Part shown: positions 31,001 to 45,774 of the stretch, in pieces
Position numbering within the stretch: the stretch's first letter is position 1
Layout of the letters: every line of letters starts with the position of its first letter
NCBI GenBank assembly: GCA_963556495.2
Contig: OY747716.1
Span: forward strand, 8,987,071 to 9,051,070
Source of the DNA: Valencia hispanica
Taxonomy: Eukaryota; Chordata; Actinopteri; Cyprinodontiformes; Valenciidae
Length of the DNA stretch: 64,000 nt
Reading direction: 5' to 3'
Notes under the pieces: generated by a model
Database searches by the model: none
Told to the model about the DNA's origin: nothing
Seen by the model: the letters and a program-made list of their open reading frames with translations, nothing else
Made by a program: the position numbers and the translations under genes

Positions 31001-34000
31001 AACATGAAATGTTGGAATTTAATTGCTTGTTTCCAAATGAATGAGCATACTGAACTACTAATATTGGACACTGTTTAGCCAATTGTTTTACTTTCTTTTA
31101 GTAAGCGAATCCAACTCAAAACGTATCTGTTCGTCAACAGTGACGTATCACTTTTGAAATTAAGAAAGCAAATAAAGTATAATCACTTGGTGTTTAGGGG
31201 TAAAAATCAAATCCTGAACTATAGATTTCACAGTTAGTTTTGTTGTAGCTCTCTTGGCTTTTATCACAGCCTAAATTATTTGAGGCCTGTTGTGAGAATT
31301 TTTCTGCGTAGCATTTTTTATAAAAGAGGATCTGAATGGCTTAATGTGGAAAAAATATACTGATCATGTTAAAGGTTAAGTCTCTGTGTTAACTGAAATA
31401 TGTATTGTTATGTTGAACCAACATGTGAGAAGCTCAAGGATACTCTCTGTGTCTTGGGTCACCAATTGTGAGATGTGTCTGCATGCTGACTGAAGGACGT
31501 GGAAACACTCCATTATGTTTTCTCATCCTTGTTAAATATTATTTCCATAATAGGCTTTTTAATGCATTTGACATGCATTTAGTATCAGTGGTTTGCTCGG
31601 GATCTCAGGATTATAAATATGTCATCGCTCTATCTGAAAAACTAAACGCAACAGATCTAGGAAACTGCAATCTTAACATCAAGTAATCTTGGGTAAAAAT
31701 AGATCAAATAAAACAGGGAATATTCCAATTTAAAGCGTAATGAATGATGGATGATTATTAGGATCTATTGGTGCATACGAGTCAGATTTAATGTTTAAAA
31801 TAAACTATATTATCTTGAAAACTTGCTGTAGTTTTAATGGTGATAATATAATAATGATTAATTATCTAAACGTGACTCAGTGATTTACTGGAGAATAAAT
31901 TCCTACATCAGTTTTGAAAACATATTTGCTGGAACACATTTCCAACAATCATTAATAATGATATTCTTCTGCAAGGTGCAAATATGAATAAACATTCTTT
32001 AGTCTATTTGATTTACTATGCTAGTTTTTCCAAAGCAATGCTTCAAATTAATGTGAGAGATGGAAATTACATTTACCTCATCAATCTAATATTTGAGTAT
32101 TTTCTAACCTGAATCCATATTAATTGTATAGCCTATTAAATGGGTGAGCTGTACTCAGTGAGTTACAGCTGTTAGATTTGCGCTAATCAATAAAAGCCTC
32201 GGGGGGGAAATAATGCACAAAGGTAAATGGTAATATAAAATTTGAACTATTGTTACTGATTAAAACTGATTCGATGTAAACCTGTAACACTCTTTGTTCA
32301 TGAGATAAGGGGCGGCTGCGTTTGGCCCAGGAACCTTAGCTTGGAAACTTTCTTTTAAAATCCTATGTGAAACGATGCAATTCAGCAATAAACTAGATAA
32401 ATGATGGTTTCTATGTTTAACTAATACTTTTGATAAACGTAGCCTACTCCGAAGTAAATAGAAATAACACTGAAAACGCACCATTAGAATCGGATATATT
32501 GAAAACCAACTCCAGTTAATATAGATGCGAGTAACAGTATGAAAGTATTTCAGTCTTTTGAGTAATTTACAGAAAACGAATCAGAAACAACGCGGGTAAA
32601 AACTCTAAGGTTAATCTTAGCAGCGAGTTATTAACTACAATGTGGTAAAAATGATCTGAAATAAAGTCCGTTGCAGGTTTAATATGATTCTCTAGTCGCT
32701 AATCAGCTAATTGAGCCACAAGCTTCTTTCTTACGACCGATGCGCTGCGATTCTCTGGTTGTAAACAATCATAGATCCCGACACTGATGAAGCGTTAATA
32801 GCGCTCTGCGGCTGGAAGTCTATAAATAGGAACTTAAACACTTGTTTTGATGGAAAGTTTAGTCTCGAGTTTTCAGTTGCTTCCTGGATGTTAACGAGTC
32901 CGGGTTAGTCAAACTGTTTGTTTTTTGCGCAAAACCACTTCCTGTTTCAAACATGAGCTTTCCAAATTAAAATATGGTAATGCTTAACTTCATGAATCAT
33001 GCTTTTATTTTCCCAAGAAGGGGAACTTCTGCTGTACCGGTAGCAAAGTGACAGATAATAGAAGCATTTAGATCATAGACCGTATATAAATTTAGATTCA
33101 CACAAAGGAGGTAGAAAGCATAAAACAAACTTAGGATTAGAACATTAAATGATAAAGAATAAAGCTTTAGTCATACCTCGACCAAAAAGAACTTTTCCTT
33201 AATGATAGTAATGTTTAATAAAAATGTTAAATAATAAGGAAGCATTTGGGATACACTAGGCTACCTGTGTCAGCTGCATGATGTTCTTCTGTACAGCACC
33301 TTGGTCGGCCTCGGCTGTGTATAAACGTGTATAAAAGTGGTATGGCATATGTGAAAATTATGCATTTAGTCCAATCTTTAAGCCAACAGGTGTGACCTAC
33401 ACACACAGTGGGGTTTAACTTAGTTTTTATTTTTTAAAATTTAGTTTACTTCATTAAGACAAATGATGATAAAAATAGATTCAGAATTTCGGTCACTGTT
33501 CTAAAGACGGGAAAAATGTGGAAAATATTCAGTTAACACCTGTGTGCATTATATGCTATAGATCGCATAAAAACAGGGTGTCAGTATAAAAAATGTGAGA
33601 CACACTATCAAACCGCAGTTAATTCTATTCAGTTGTAACACTTTTTGATGTTTGAGGGGGTTTTTGTGTGTTCCTTTTAATAAAAGATTAAATGAAACAG
33701 GAGTAACGAGGCTAATTATAAAATATAAGCTGTCTAAAGTACTGAGTAGAGGTAAAAAGTTGGTAAATAGATAATTACTGCGGTGAAGTATAAAGTATAA
33801 CTCAAGTCCTACACAGAAACTGCAATGAAGAAAACTTTCTTTCGTAAGCAAGAGTATCAGGTACAGGTAAAAAGGTTACTTGACATCGTTGTTATTACAA
33901 TAGAGTGGCATATTCAAATCTGAATGTGCAACTGAGTTAGATAAATTGAAATAGAGATGTTTTACAGTTGTACAGGCTTTAAAATTGTGCATTTAGAATA

Positions 34001-34324
34001 AATGTATTATTTTTTTCAAGGAGTTAACAGAGAATAAACTGTAAGAAACAGATGAGCAAATAACAGCAGCAGAGATATTAATTAGGTAAATAAACTGTGT
34101 CCTGAGTAAAACAATTTTAAGTAAGGTGGTTGCAAAGATCATCCTTACGGTAACATCAATTAGATTCTGGAAAAGCAGGGTCTGAAGAAGTTGTCTAATT
34201 CAATTCAAAATACTTTATTGATCCCAGAGGGAAATGAAGTGTTTTGTAGCTAATGCAAGTAGGACTAAAATTCTTAAATACATTAGATAACTATGTGGTG
34301 AAATTGTTATTTTGTTTATGCAAG
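28074..34324. other. ERV interior or unrelated DNA, no recognised genes
   Basis: A consensus splice donor (cctg|gtaaga) follows the leader at about 28226, as in retroviral leaders. Acceptor-like pyrimidine tracts with AG occur at about 28931, 29359, 29513 and 30726, and donor-like GT sites at about 29103, 29569 and 30787. The segment 28932-29102 stays open in one frame. No product is recognisable. At 34198-34240 is a minus-strand LINE end (ttattgatcccagaggg). Confidence 0.35.
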
Positions 34325-34329
34325 GCAAG

Positions 34330-34635
34330 TGTCACGGGGTGTGTGGAGAATGGACCCAAACGCACTCGCTGAAGGAAGGTGCAGGATGTTTTATTAAAGT
34401 GAGGAGATCGTGATGATGGTGGTGAATGGAGACACTGGACATCGGGCTGGAACGAAGAGGCAGGAAGACGACACACCATGGGGATGAAGACAATAGAGGA
34501 CTAGGAGGAAGGAGGAAGGATGGTCCGGCCGGGAGTGAAAGGAAGTGAGGGGTCTTAAAGGCAGGAGGTGAGTAGGATCAGGTGTGGATGATGAGACAGG
34601 TGAAGACAATCAGGCAGGAATAGGGCAGCGTGACA
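34330..34635 (-). repeat. Element C 3' LTR
   Basis: 306 bp. It holds a TTTAAGA promoter-like box (34553-34559, minus strand) and, 29 nt on, GGCCGGACCAT (34530-34520). Confidence 0.9.
34520..34530 (-). promoter_or_regulatory. Element C self-primer segment (3' LTR copy)
   Basis: Minus-strand GGCCGGACCAT, 11 of 11 complementary to the primer site at 36514-36524. The 5' LTR copy (36719-36727 core) is 10 of 11 because of one substitution. Confidence 0.7.
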
Positions 34636-34647
34636 GGACCCCCCCCT

Positions 34648-36836
<2,189 letters not shown>

Positions 36837-36884
36837 GCAAGGCAATTTTATTTGTATAGCACACTTTCAACAACAAGGTAATTC

Positions 36885-37716
36885 AAATATAAGAACCTAA
36901 TTGCAAACCTAAATGATTGGGATATGATCATCTGGGGGTTGAAGATGCATCAGCAGTGGCAGCAGCAGGATCCACAGGTTCTGAGGTTGTGTCTTATGCA
37001 TGACCTTTAACCTACTAAGTTTCTTTTCTTGACACTGGAGAAGCAGTTGAAGTTATTGTTTCTTTGTTTCTTGATTTTTAAGGCATGTGCAAGACGATGC
37101 CTTAAAAAAAGGGGGGAATTGGATTTGATAGTAATTGGAACAGATTTTTAAGGGATTATGAAGAGAATTGTAACTTGCAAGTAATTGAGTTTCTTGTGAA
37201 TCATAACTCCGTCATAAATTAATGAGGGTTTTTACTACCTGGACTTGACATCTGACTTCATATTCCATTCCGGTTCGGGTTCAGAGTTGTTGTACATATT
37301 GTGTCTGGGAACTTTACAAAGTTTTAATTTGATCTGAAAACCTTCTTTACTTCTTGCTGGGAGTAGTTGATTCTTGGGATTTTTTACTCTCACAAGTTGG
37401 AATGGTTTGTTGTCTTTTTCTTGGCATGGATTTAGTACAGAGTGATTTGGAGACATTTACCTTAATTGTAATCTACCTTCAGTTGATGAGGTTTGGCTCA
37501 TTAACCAGGTTGTGAGTTGTTTAGAATTGCTTTTGCACACAGTTGCATCAGGTTGATCTGAAACCATACTCAGAGGGTGTGGGTTCCACTTAATCACTTG
37601 TCATAATCATTCCGTTCATCTTTTGTGAATTGGCTCACCTATGTTTGAACATCAATGCTCTAGTACCTAATTAGCTCAGCTCCCAAGGGTCGCATTGGGA
37701 GGTTCTCACTTAAGGA
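36885..37716. other. ERV 3' interior, no genes; polypurine tract
   Basis: aaaaaaaggggggaa at about 37106-37120 (plus strand) looks like a retroviral polypurine tract. The sequence after it does not match the start of the 5' LTR, so the true 3' LTR start is missing or replaced. Confidence 0.4.
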
Positions 37717-37770
37717 CCTTCTTGGACTCAAGTCTTCTTTATAATGGAAACCCTGAGATACTATTTTTTG
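37717..37770 (+). repeat. ERV (tRNA-Lys type) 3' LTR remnant
   Basis: ccttcttggactcaagtctt and following bases match 27991-28044 of the 5' LTR and end at ctattttttg; the terminal ccattaca is gone. Confidence 0.8.
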
Positions 37771-38699
37771 AGCAGCAAAAAAAATAAATCCCACAAAAGA
37801 CGCGCAGCTGCAGCTGGTGTGTTATAATTACTGCACCTGAGACTCTGTCGGAGTTGTGTGAGGTGGGGAGGGGTGGAGGAGGGGTAGGGGAGCTCTGCAG
37901 GGCCGAGGCTCTCGGCTGAGTGTTTAAGGTCAGAGGAGGAGATGGGTGGAAAAGGAGCAGGCGTTTCAGCAACCCCGAGAACTTCTTGTTTGTTGTTCTT
38001 CATTGTTTGTGGAGATAAACAAGTAAAAATTAAATTGCACTGATTTAGTCATTGTTTTTGTTTTATTTGACCTATGCACCACAATTTCACAGTCCAATAT
38101 AGATCCATCCATCCATCCATTTTCTGTACCCGTCCATCCTAATGCAGGGTTGCGGGGGGGCTGGTGCCTATCTCCAGCGGTCAAGGGGTGAAAGCGGTGG
38201 TACACCCTGGACAGGTTGCCAGTCCATCGCAGTACTTACTCCATTATACACATTTATAGAATTTTATTTTAGTTTTATTCTTCTGAGTACCAGTTCCAGC
38301 TATTCTTATTATATAATTTAGAGAATTTTACAATTAAAGAAAGTTGAGTAAATTGGGTTCAAGTTTCCATTTGTGTGACCCTCTGACAAAAACTCTGGTT
38401 TTTCATGTGGCCCCATGTAAAAATTAATTGCCCACCCCTGCTATAAAAGAAGATAATTTCTAGAAAGACGAAAAAAGCTTGGTAGACTCTCCTTACCAAA
38501 CCCCTGCTCCTATTTCTACAATTGCACTGCTCTGGGTGGCTGCATGTTGGACTGGCTCTGTTGACTACATATTAATTTTTGTTTTTGCTACATTGTTTCC
38601 TCTGTTTTCTTGAGGAAAATTGCATTTTTTTACCTGTATACTTTTCAGTTTTTGATGCTGTGAAGCTGGAAGGATTTTTGCTGTTAATTTTTCACTTCT
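37771..38699. other. Gene-free region with an RTE/Rex3-type LINE end
   Basis: 38103-38240 begins with (ATCC)n followed by gggttgcggggggctggtgc and tacaccctggacaggttgcc, a common fish LINE 3' end in minus orientation. No coding sequence elsewhere. Confidence 0.55.
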
Positions 38700-39388
38700 T
38701 GATAACTTGTTATGATGTGTAACCATGGCAACAATGTGGTTTCCAGCCCGGAGCAGCTGATTGACATTGCAAAAGCTGAAATAATACGTCAACTGAAGCC
38801 ACAAATCCCCGATGAGTTGATAAGGAGGAGACGTGGATGCAGAGCAGGAGCAAAAAGGAGACAGAGAAAAAGGAAGTTCAAGCCATCTCTTCCATCGATC
38901 ATAACGGGCAACGTGAGATCACTGGCTAAAAAGATGGATGAACTCCAAGCTCTTACAAGAACTCAGCCAGAGTATCGGGAATGCAGTGTTTTGTGTTTTA
39001 CTGAGACGTGGCTGCAGGATCATATCCTCAACTCCAACGTCTCTCTGCCAAGCTTCCTGACTGTACGAGCAGACAGAGATCTGAAGACGAGCAGGAAAAG
39101 AAAAGGAGGTGGAGTAGCAGTGCTTGTCAACAACAGATGGTGTCATCCAGGACATGTTACTGTGAAGTGTCGTCTCTGCAGCCCAGATATCGAACTCTTG
39201 GCAGTAAGTTTTTGTCCATATTATTTACCAAGAAAGTTCACCAGTGTAATTTTGGCAGTTGTTTACATTCCACCTTCAGCTGTTTCTGCATGTGATGTCA
39301 TCAGTTCCATTGTTGCTAAGCTACAAACCCAGCACCCCAATGCATTTGTGGCAATACCTGGTGATTTTAATCATGCCCCGCTCTCATC

Positions 39389-40160
39389 TACGGTCGTGGC
39401 CAAAAGTTTTGAATGACACAAATAAGTGTGCTGCAAAACTACTTTTAGATCTTTGTTTCAGTTGTTTCTGTGATGTACCGAAATATAATTACAAGCACTT
39501 TATACGTTTCAAAGGCTTTTATTGACAATTACATGAAATTTATGCAAAGAGTCCGTATTTGCAGTGTTGGCCCTTCTTTTTCAGGACCTCTGCAATTCGA
39601 CTGGGCATGCTCTCAATCAACTTCTGGGCCAAATCCTGACTCATAGCAACCAATTCTTTCATAATCACTTCTTGGAGTTTGTCAGAATTAGTGGGTTTTT
39701 GTTTGTCCACCCGCCTCTTGAGGACTGACCACAAGTTCTCAATTGGATTAAGATCTGGGGAGTTTCCAGGCCATGGACCCAAAATTTCAATGTTTTGGTC
39801 CCCGAGCCACTTTGTTATCACATTTGCCTTTTGGCACGGTGCTCCATCGTGCTGGAAAATGCATTGTTCTTCACCAAACTTGTTGGATTCTTGGAAGAAG
39901 TTACTGTTGCAGGGTGCTTTGGTACCATTCTTTATTCATGGCTGTGTCTTTGGGCAAAATTGCAAGTGAGTCCACTCCCTTGGATGAGAAGCAACCCCAC
40001 ACATGAATGGTCTCAGGATGGTCTCAGGATTTACTGTTAGCATGACACAGGACTGATGGTAGCGATCACCTTTTCTTCTCCGGACAAGCCTTTTTCCAGA
40101 TGCCCAAAACAATCGGAAAGAGGCTTGATTGGAGAATATGACTCTTTGACAAGCACATGG
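39389..40160 (-). mobile_element. Tc1-like transposon 3, truncated
   Basis: The left TIR (cggtcgtggccaaaagtttt) follows a TA at 39389-39390 and cuts the LINE endonuclease frame. The other end is missing: sequence returns to LINE near 40160 without a TIR, so the far half (N-terminal transposase plus TIR) is deleted. Confidence 0.8.
39540..40160 (-). pseudogene. Tc1 transposase 3, C-terminal part
   Basis: 39821-39540 has WPGNSPDLNPIENLWSVLKR (third catalytic position) and RIAEVLKKKGQHCKY at the end. 40160-39940 has IFSNQASFRLF, KRLVRRRKGDRY and the GVASHPREWTHLQFCPK stretch. Frames change between the blocks. The helix-turn-helix half is absent. Confidence 0.82.
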
Positions 40161-40498
40161 AGAGGACATTAATGCCATGACTGAGTGTGAGACTGACCAA
40201 ATAAACTTTTGTGTGGACAACATCATCCCCACCAGAACAGTGAGAGGCTTCCCTAATAATAAACCCTGGATCACCAGTGACCTGAAGGAACTGCTAAATA
40301 AGAAAAAAAAGAGCCTTCAGGGAGGGAGAAAGGGAATTACTGAGGAGTATACAGAAGCAACTTAAGGTCAAGATCAGAGACAGCAAAGAGGCATACAGGA
40401 AGATTCTGGAGAACAAACTACAGAAGAAAAATATCAGAGATGTCTGGTCAGGAATGAAAAAGATCACAGGCTTTAAGGACAGGAAGGATTGGATAGAT

Positions 40499-40539
40499 GG
40501 AAGTCTGGACAGAGCCTCATTGGCTCTGTCCAGACTTCC
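40499..40539. repeat. Perfect 18-bp hairpin inside LINE ORF2
   Basis: ggaagtctggacagagcc, loop tcatt, then ggctctgtccagacttcc. It lies where the LINE frame should read GSLDRANELN, and the second arm copies the first in reverse complement, disrupting the frame. Confidence 0.9.
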
Positions 40540-41960
40540 ACACTGAACACACTCTTCCACAGGCTCAGTTCAAGAACTAGCTCAGCATCCTCCTCTCCTG
40601 TTCCCAGGCAAACAGACATCCCACTCTCCTCTGACCAACAGCTTTCCTGTCAAACCTCAAATGTTTTATCCTTGATCTCTGATTCCACAAGTTTGACTTC
40701 GACCAAGTCAGGAAATGCTGCTAGCCTCTTTGCCTCCCCCTCCCACTTGTCTGCTTCCAAAAGTCAGGTGAAGATGCAGCTGGAAAAACTGAACCGGAAC
40801 AAGGCTGCAGGTCTAGATGGTGTCAGCCCCAGAGTCCTGAAGGCCTTTGCAGAGCAGCTCTGTGGGATTCTGCAGTACCTCTTCAACCTTAGCCTGAGTC
40901 AGGAGAAGGTTCCAGTGTTGTGGAAGACATCCTGCCTTGTTCCAGTACCAAAGAGAACTCACCCATCAGTCATCAATGACTATAGACCTGTTGCCTTGAC
41001 ATCCCACATCATGAAGATCCTGGAGAGACTCCTGTTGGCCCACCTGAATAAACATACAAGAACTTATCAGGACCCGCTGCAGTTTGCTCATCGCTGTGGA
41101 GTTGGGGTTGAAGATGTCATCATCCACCTGCTTCAACCAACTCACTGTCATCTGGACAAAGCAGGCTGCACTGTGAGGATCATGTTCTTTGATTTCTCCA
41201 GTGCATTTAACACAATTCAGCCTGATTTGCTTTGTCAGAAACTCCTGAAGACACAGGTGGAGCCTTCAGCAATCGCCTGGATCAGTGACTACCTGATAAA
41301 CAGACCACAGTTTGTGAAACTGAAGAATTGTGTTTCAAACCAGGTGGTCAGCAGCACAGGAGCACCACAGGGGACCATACTCTTACCATTCCTTTTTACT
41401 TTGTACACCTCAGACTTCCAGTACAAATCCGAGACCTGTCATCCGCAGAAATACTCAGATGACTCTGCAGTTGTTGGGTGTATCAGAGATGGACAAGAAG
41501 CTGAATACAGAAAGCTGGTGGACTGCTTTGTGACATGGTGTTGCAGATCCTCTACAAGTCTGTTGTGGAAAGTGTAATCTCTTCAGCTATCATCTGTTGG
41601 GGTTGCAGCATCAGAGCCAGGGATTTAAAAGGGCTAAACAACCTGATAAAGAAGGCTGATTCCGTTCTTGGCACTACTGTGGAACCATTGGAGATGATGA
41701 TGCAAAGAAGGATTCTTCATAAAATCAAAAAATTATGGACAACCCTGAGCATCTTCTTCATGAGACTGTCATACAACAACAGAGTGTCTTCAGTCGGATG
41801 CTTCATCAGTTTCGCTGCAATACAGATCACTATAGGAAATCCTTCCTTCCCACAGCCATCACTATCTACAACAACTCCTTAAAGAATTAATTATGAGCTG
41901 CAACAATACTTAACATTCCTCTGGGATCAATAAAGTATGTTTGAATTGAATTGAATTGAA

Positions 41961-44455
41961 TAGAATATTACTAGGCTGCCAATTAAAATACCACTTCTTT
42001 AGGTAAAAAGACTGGAATGGTTCACCCCTGGCTTCAGACTGACTTTACAACAAGTAGGCTGTATTATGTACCTGCCTTACTATGTGCATCCTTACAGGCA
42101 ATAGTTAATGATGTAATCATGAGTCAATCTATACATTCTAAAGCCATTTTAAAAATACATAGAACATATCTTCATTTATTCTCCAGTTATAAACAAACAT
42201 CTTTTTCAATCTTTGCTGGATACAAAATATCAGTTTTGGCAAATCAGAGGTATATATAGCATAAAGGTCTTATACAGAAGACAATAGCAGACCTGGCACC
42301 AGGGTAATTTAGCTGGGGGGCTGTAGCTTTTTGTTTGGGGGGGGGGGGGATTTTTTATTTAAGTGCTTAGCGTTTTTACGTCCTGTTGTCAGTTTGTTCA
42401 ATACTTCTGAGTCAAATCTGCCTTTTTGACACCCTTTCTATGTAGATTCATATTATAAATCATTTCAAAGCTGAGGTTCTTTCAGGGGTGGGCTGGCCAG
42501 AAGAAGGTCCGGAAGTTTTCCCAAATGGCTGGTCTGTTGTAGATTGTTGGCCAGAACGTTTGTTTTTGTAATCCAAGAGCAGGTGCGGTTGAGACACTGT
42601 CATGATCCTGCTCTGTGTCTGCTTGTGTACCTGAGTGAGCCATTGTAAGCGCTGCTGGTGGTGCTGAAACTGTGGGTTATTAGTACCTCTCTTTGCTGCT
42701 GCCAACTATTTTGATGGTATTTTCTAACTGCTACCAGACATCAGTGGCTCTCTTCTGCTTTACAAGGAAGGCAGCCTAATGTCACAGTGCTTCCAAATAA
42801 AGGTTGCCTCAATGCCTAAAAGTTTGAGATATTCATGGAAAACCAATTTACATTTCTTATCAACGACCCAACAAGTTAAAGAAACTTCCAAGCCCCCAGG
42901 TTGAATTTCAACACCATTTCACACCCACCCTGCTTGCGATTCAAATGATGATTCAATAGATCATGCAATCCTAAGTGTAAACACAGTACATGGTTTTGTC
43001 AAACCACTCAGAAAGCAAATAAATGACAACTTACCGTTCAAAGCCACATATCAAAACACAGGACAGACCCATCTCGAACAAAAACAGTCTTTTTATATAC
43101 ACAACCGTCCAGATAATGTCCTCCTTTAAAATAGTTAGTCCACAACAAGTCTTGTGTGTATTTCTCACAAAGATTCATCAAAACTACCGTTAGCATGCAA
43201 GTTAGCCTAACAAATAACACAGCACACTACTTCTTATTCTTTGTGTTTATAAACAGCCTGCAAACAACAAATTGGTGCATTACTGGCACCGACTGGTATG
43301 GAGTGTGGACCAGAGTCAATACATTACATGGTTAGAACTTAATTATTACCTGAATGGGTGGGCCCATGACGCCAGGCCTGGACACTAGTAATTGAGTCAC
43401 TCAATTTAGTTTTTTTGATGTAGTTTTTTTAAGTACTTTGAAGAGTAGCTTTACTGCCCTATACTTTTCACTTTTACTTCAGTAATATTATAAAATATAG
43501 ATAGATAGATTTTACTTGAGTAAAATTTCTCGATACTCTATCTACTGCAAGTAATTTCACTGAATATATTCTAAAGTAGACCAGGATGGTTTGGATATAT
43601 ATATATTTGCTTACTGAACAAAATAATTTAAAAACTGCATTATGTATTTTCCCAGGTTATCTTCTTCTCTAATATTAAAATATATTTTACAATTAGCAAC
43701 AGTATGCATGATAAGAGAGGAAAACCAGAAAATATGCATAACACACTTTTCCACATAAGTGTATTTGTTTGGTAATATTCAAAGCTAATGACTCATGAAG
43801 TTATAGACTGTATAGCAATGCACAGGTCACAGCTGTTGTTTATACAATTCAGGATCTGGGTGCAAATGACATATTTATGTTGGTTCATGTGTATAAGTGT
43901 TAACATCTAAATCATCCCTGAATGAATCATCATTCATTTTTCTGTTCATGAAAGCTGCATGTTTTGAATTATTTTTGTAAATGCATAGCAGTGAGTGCAC
44001 AGTAAAAGAAATTGATGCCTCTGGAATATTTATCTGTATGTTTGTGCAGTGATTAGAAAAATATATGTGACTTCCATGATGTACTTTAGTGGGATTTTAG
44101 TGGGATTTCATGTGTGCAACACCAAACAATGCGGAGGAGTTATCAATCTTGTCTTAGAGCATGAACTCAAAAATATGTGCATTTGATCAGTGTTCTATCA
44201 TGTGATGTTACAAAATGGGTTGTTTGATGATTATTATTGTAACCCTTCAATCAAACGTTGGCAGCATCTATGAGGAACTTAAAGTGCTGACACTTGTTCA
44301 AACTCAAGCAGAGTTAAAAACAAAATTCTAAGGTGTCCCCATCATATAAACAATCAAAGGAAGGATTTCTATAGGTTAGAGTCCTATTTGTCAATAAAAG
44401 CAATAGAAATCTAAAAATAGATGTGATAGATGTCTGTCAGTCCTTTGATGTGTTG
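41961..44455. other. Gene-free region
   Basis: Contains a poly-G tract at about 42338-42350, a GATA microsatellite at about 43496-43512, and old AT-rich sequence at 43385-43560 with tttacttgagtaaaatt-like repeat motifs. No coding region is supported. Confidence 0.5.
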
Positions 44456-44935
44456 ACAATCAAATTTTTGTGCCGCAGCATCCATAGCCTCTGTGACACT
44501 GCTCAGAGTTCTCAGTTCAGGTTCAGGTCAAGTGAGGAAGGGGGCCATGTGATGGTTTTTTATCTTTAGTGCCTTTACTGGCAAGCCACGTAGAGGAGTA
44601 CTTGTCCTGGAGCATTGTCCTGCATAAAAATCGTTGTTCTTTTGAAACATGCAGACTTCTCCTGTACCCTTACTTGAAGGAAGTGTCTTCTAAAACTGAC
44701 AGTAGGTTTGGGAGTTGATTATTAGACCAATTTCAACCCAAAAAGGTCCAACCAGCTCATCTTTAATAATACTAGCCCATACCAGTACCTTACCTCCACC
44801 TTGCTGGCATCTGACTCTGGCATCTGGAGCTCTGTGCCTATTACCGATCCACCCATTGGCCCATCCATCTGGTCCATCAAGAGTCAGCCTTATTTCATCC
44901 ATCCGTAAAACCTTTGAACCTTTGACTTCAAGGCA
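44456..44935 (-). pseudogene. Tc1/mariner (IS630-type) transposase fragment
   Basis: 44935-44690 reads MDEIRLTLDGPDGWANGWIG, the block with the first catalytic Asp, then GGGKVLVWASIIKDELVGPFWVE. The coding sense continues in decayed form to about 44460 (CAGGACAATGC-type sequence in complement, corresponding to the QDNAP block). Neither TIR was found. An L2 has inserted at its upstream edge. Confidence 0.65.
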
Positions 44936-45348
44936 AGGCAAGGCAAGGCAATTTTATTTGTATAGCACACTTTCAACAGCAGGGCAATCCAAGGTGCTTT
45001 ACATGATTTGGTGATTTAAAAAACAAAAAAACAATGGAAATTAAAAGTAACGCACATTACACATGATACACAATAAAGCAAGAGAAAGATAAAAAAATAG
45101 CAAGAGAGCATGAACACATTTCATACATATGACATCAAGCATTTACTCGAAGACAATTCTAAACAGATGGGTTTTTAGTCTCGATTTAAAGCAGTTCAGA
45201 GTTTCAGCAGCTCTACACTCGTCAGGAAGTCTGTTCCAGATAAGGGGAGCATAGCAACTGAAAGCTGCTTCTACGTTGTTTAGTTCTGAGACTAGGGATG
45301 TTTAGTAGGCTAGAGTTGGAGGACCTGAGTGGTCTGGGTGGTTGGTAC

Positions 45349-45774
45349 TGAAGAGATTTAAAATTCTGTTAATGTTGTATGAGGGTTTAATTCTATAGTG
45401 CATGTGGAAACACTTAGAAATAGTGAACAATCAAGAAGAATGTGGTACATCCTGTGTGCCTTGTGTGAAGAAGCTGTGACCATTCTGTGAACAAAGATCT
45501 ATGTGGGAGGAGTTTCATGGAAACTCAACTTTCAATAAAAACCTTATGCTGAGATAAAGCTGTGCTCAGTTACTAGAACGGAGTCCAGCAAACAATGTCT
45601 CGCTGTTAAAATATATAATTGTTGTTTGTTGTTCTTATTGCTCCTTTTTACAGAACTGAACGAGCACGCGGGAAGGTGAAATGAGAGCTCAGAGAGAGCC
45701 CAGGGTCATAAAATAAATGTGTGTCTGTTCCTTTAAGAGAGGCTTTAAATTAGAGTGAAAACACCTTTCCAACA
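45349..45774 (+). repeat. Solo LTR of the tRNA-Trp ERV family
   Basis: 426 bp, TGAAGAG...CCAACA, with a perfect 4-bp target duplication GTAC at 45345-45348 and 45775-45778. It matches the reverse complement of the provirus LTRs. The empty site is preserved in the L2 plus copy near 11970. A solo LTR arises by recombination between the two LTRs of a former provirus. Confidence 0.93.

Larger units (their letters stand above)
38712..41880 (+). pseudogene. LINE ORF2 (endonuclease-RT), interrupted
   Basis: 38712-39410: a basic N-terminus (RRRRGCRAGAKRRQRKRKFK) and an AP-type endonuclease with ITGNVRSLAKKMDELQ, LCFTETWLQD, RKGGGVAVLVNN, AVVYIPPSA and IPGDFNHA (catalytic Asn/Asp usually GDFN). After the Tc1, 40165-40365 gives NIIPTRTVRGFPNNKPWIT. 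The RT domain at 40750-41570 has NKAAGLDGVSPRVLK, PVPKRTHPSVINDYRPVALT, MFFDFSSAFNTIQPDLL (first Asp), STGAPQGTILLPFLF and KYSDDSAVVG, the catalytic SDD in place of the commoner YADD/FADD. The C-terminal part shifts frame after 41535 (LWKV stop, then the SVVESVISSAIICWG frame). Not functional. Confidence 0.85.
38700..41960 (+). mobile_element. Rex1/Babar-like LINE, interrupted by a Tc1
   Basis: Plus-strand LINE with an endonuclease-RT frame, a 3' end reading cctctgggatcaataaagta and a (TTGAA)n tail at 41940-41960. Interrupted at 39389-40160 by a Tc1 fragment. The clade is given from overall motif style and the 3' end, from memory, so treat it as tentative. Confidence 0.75.
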
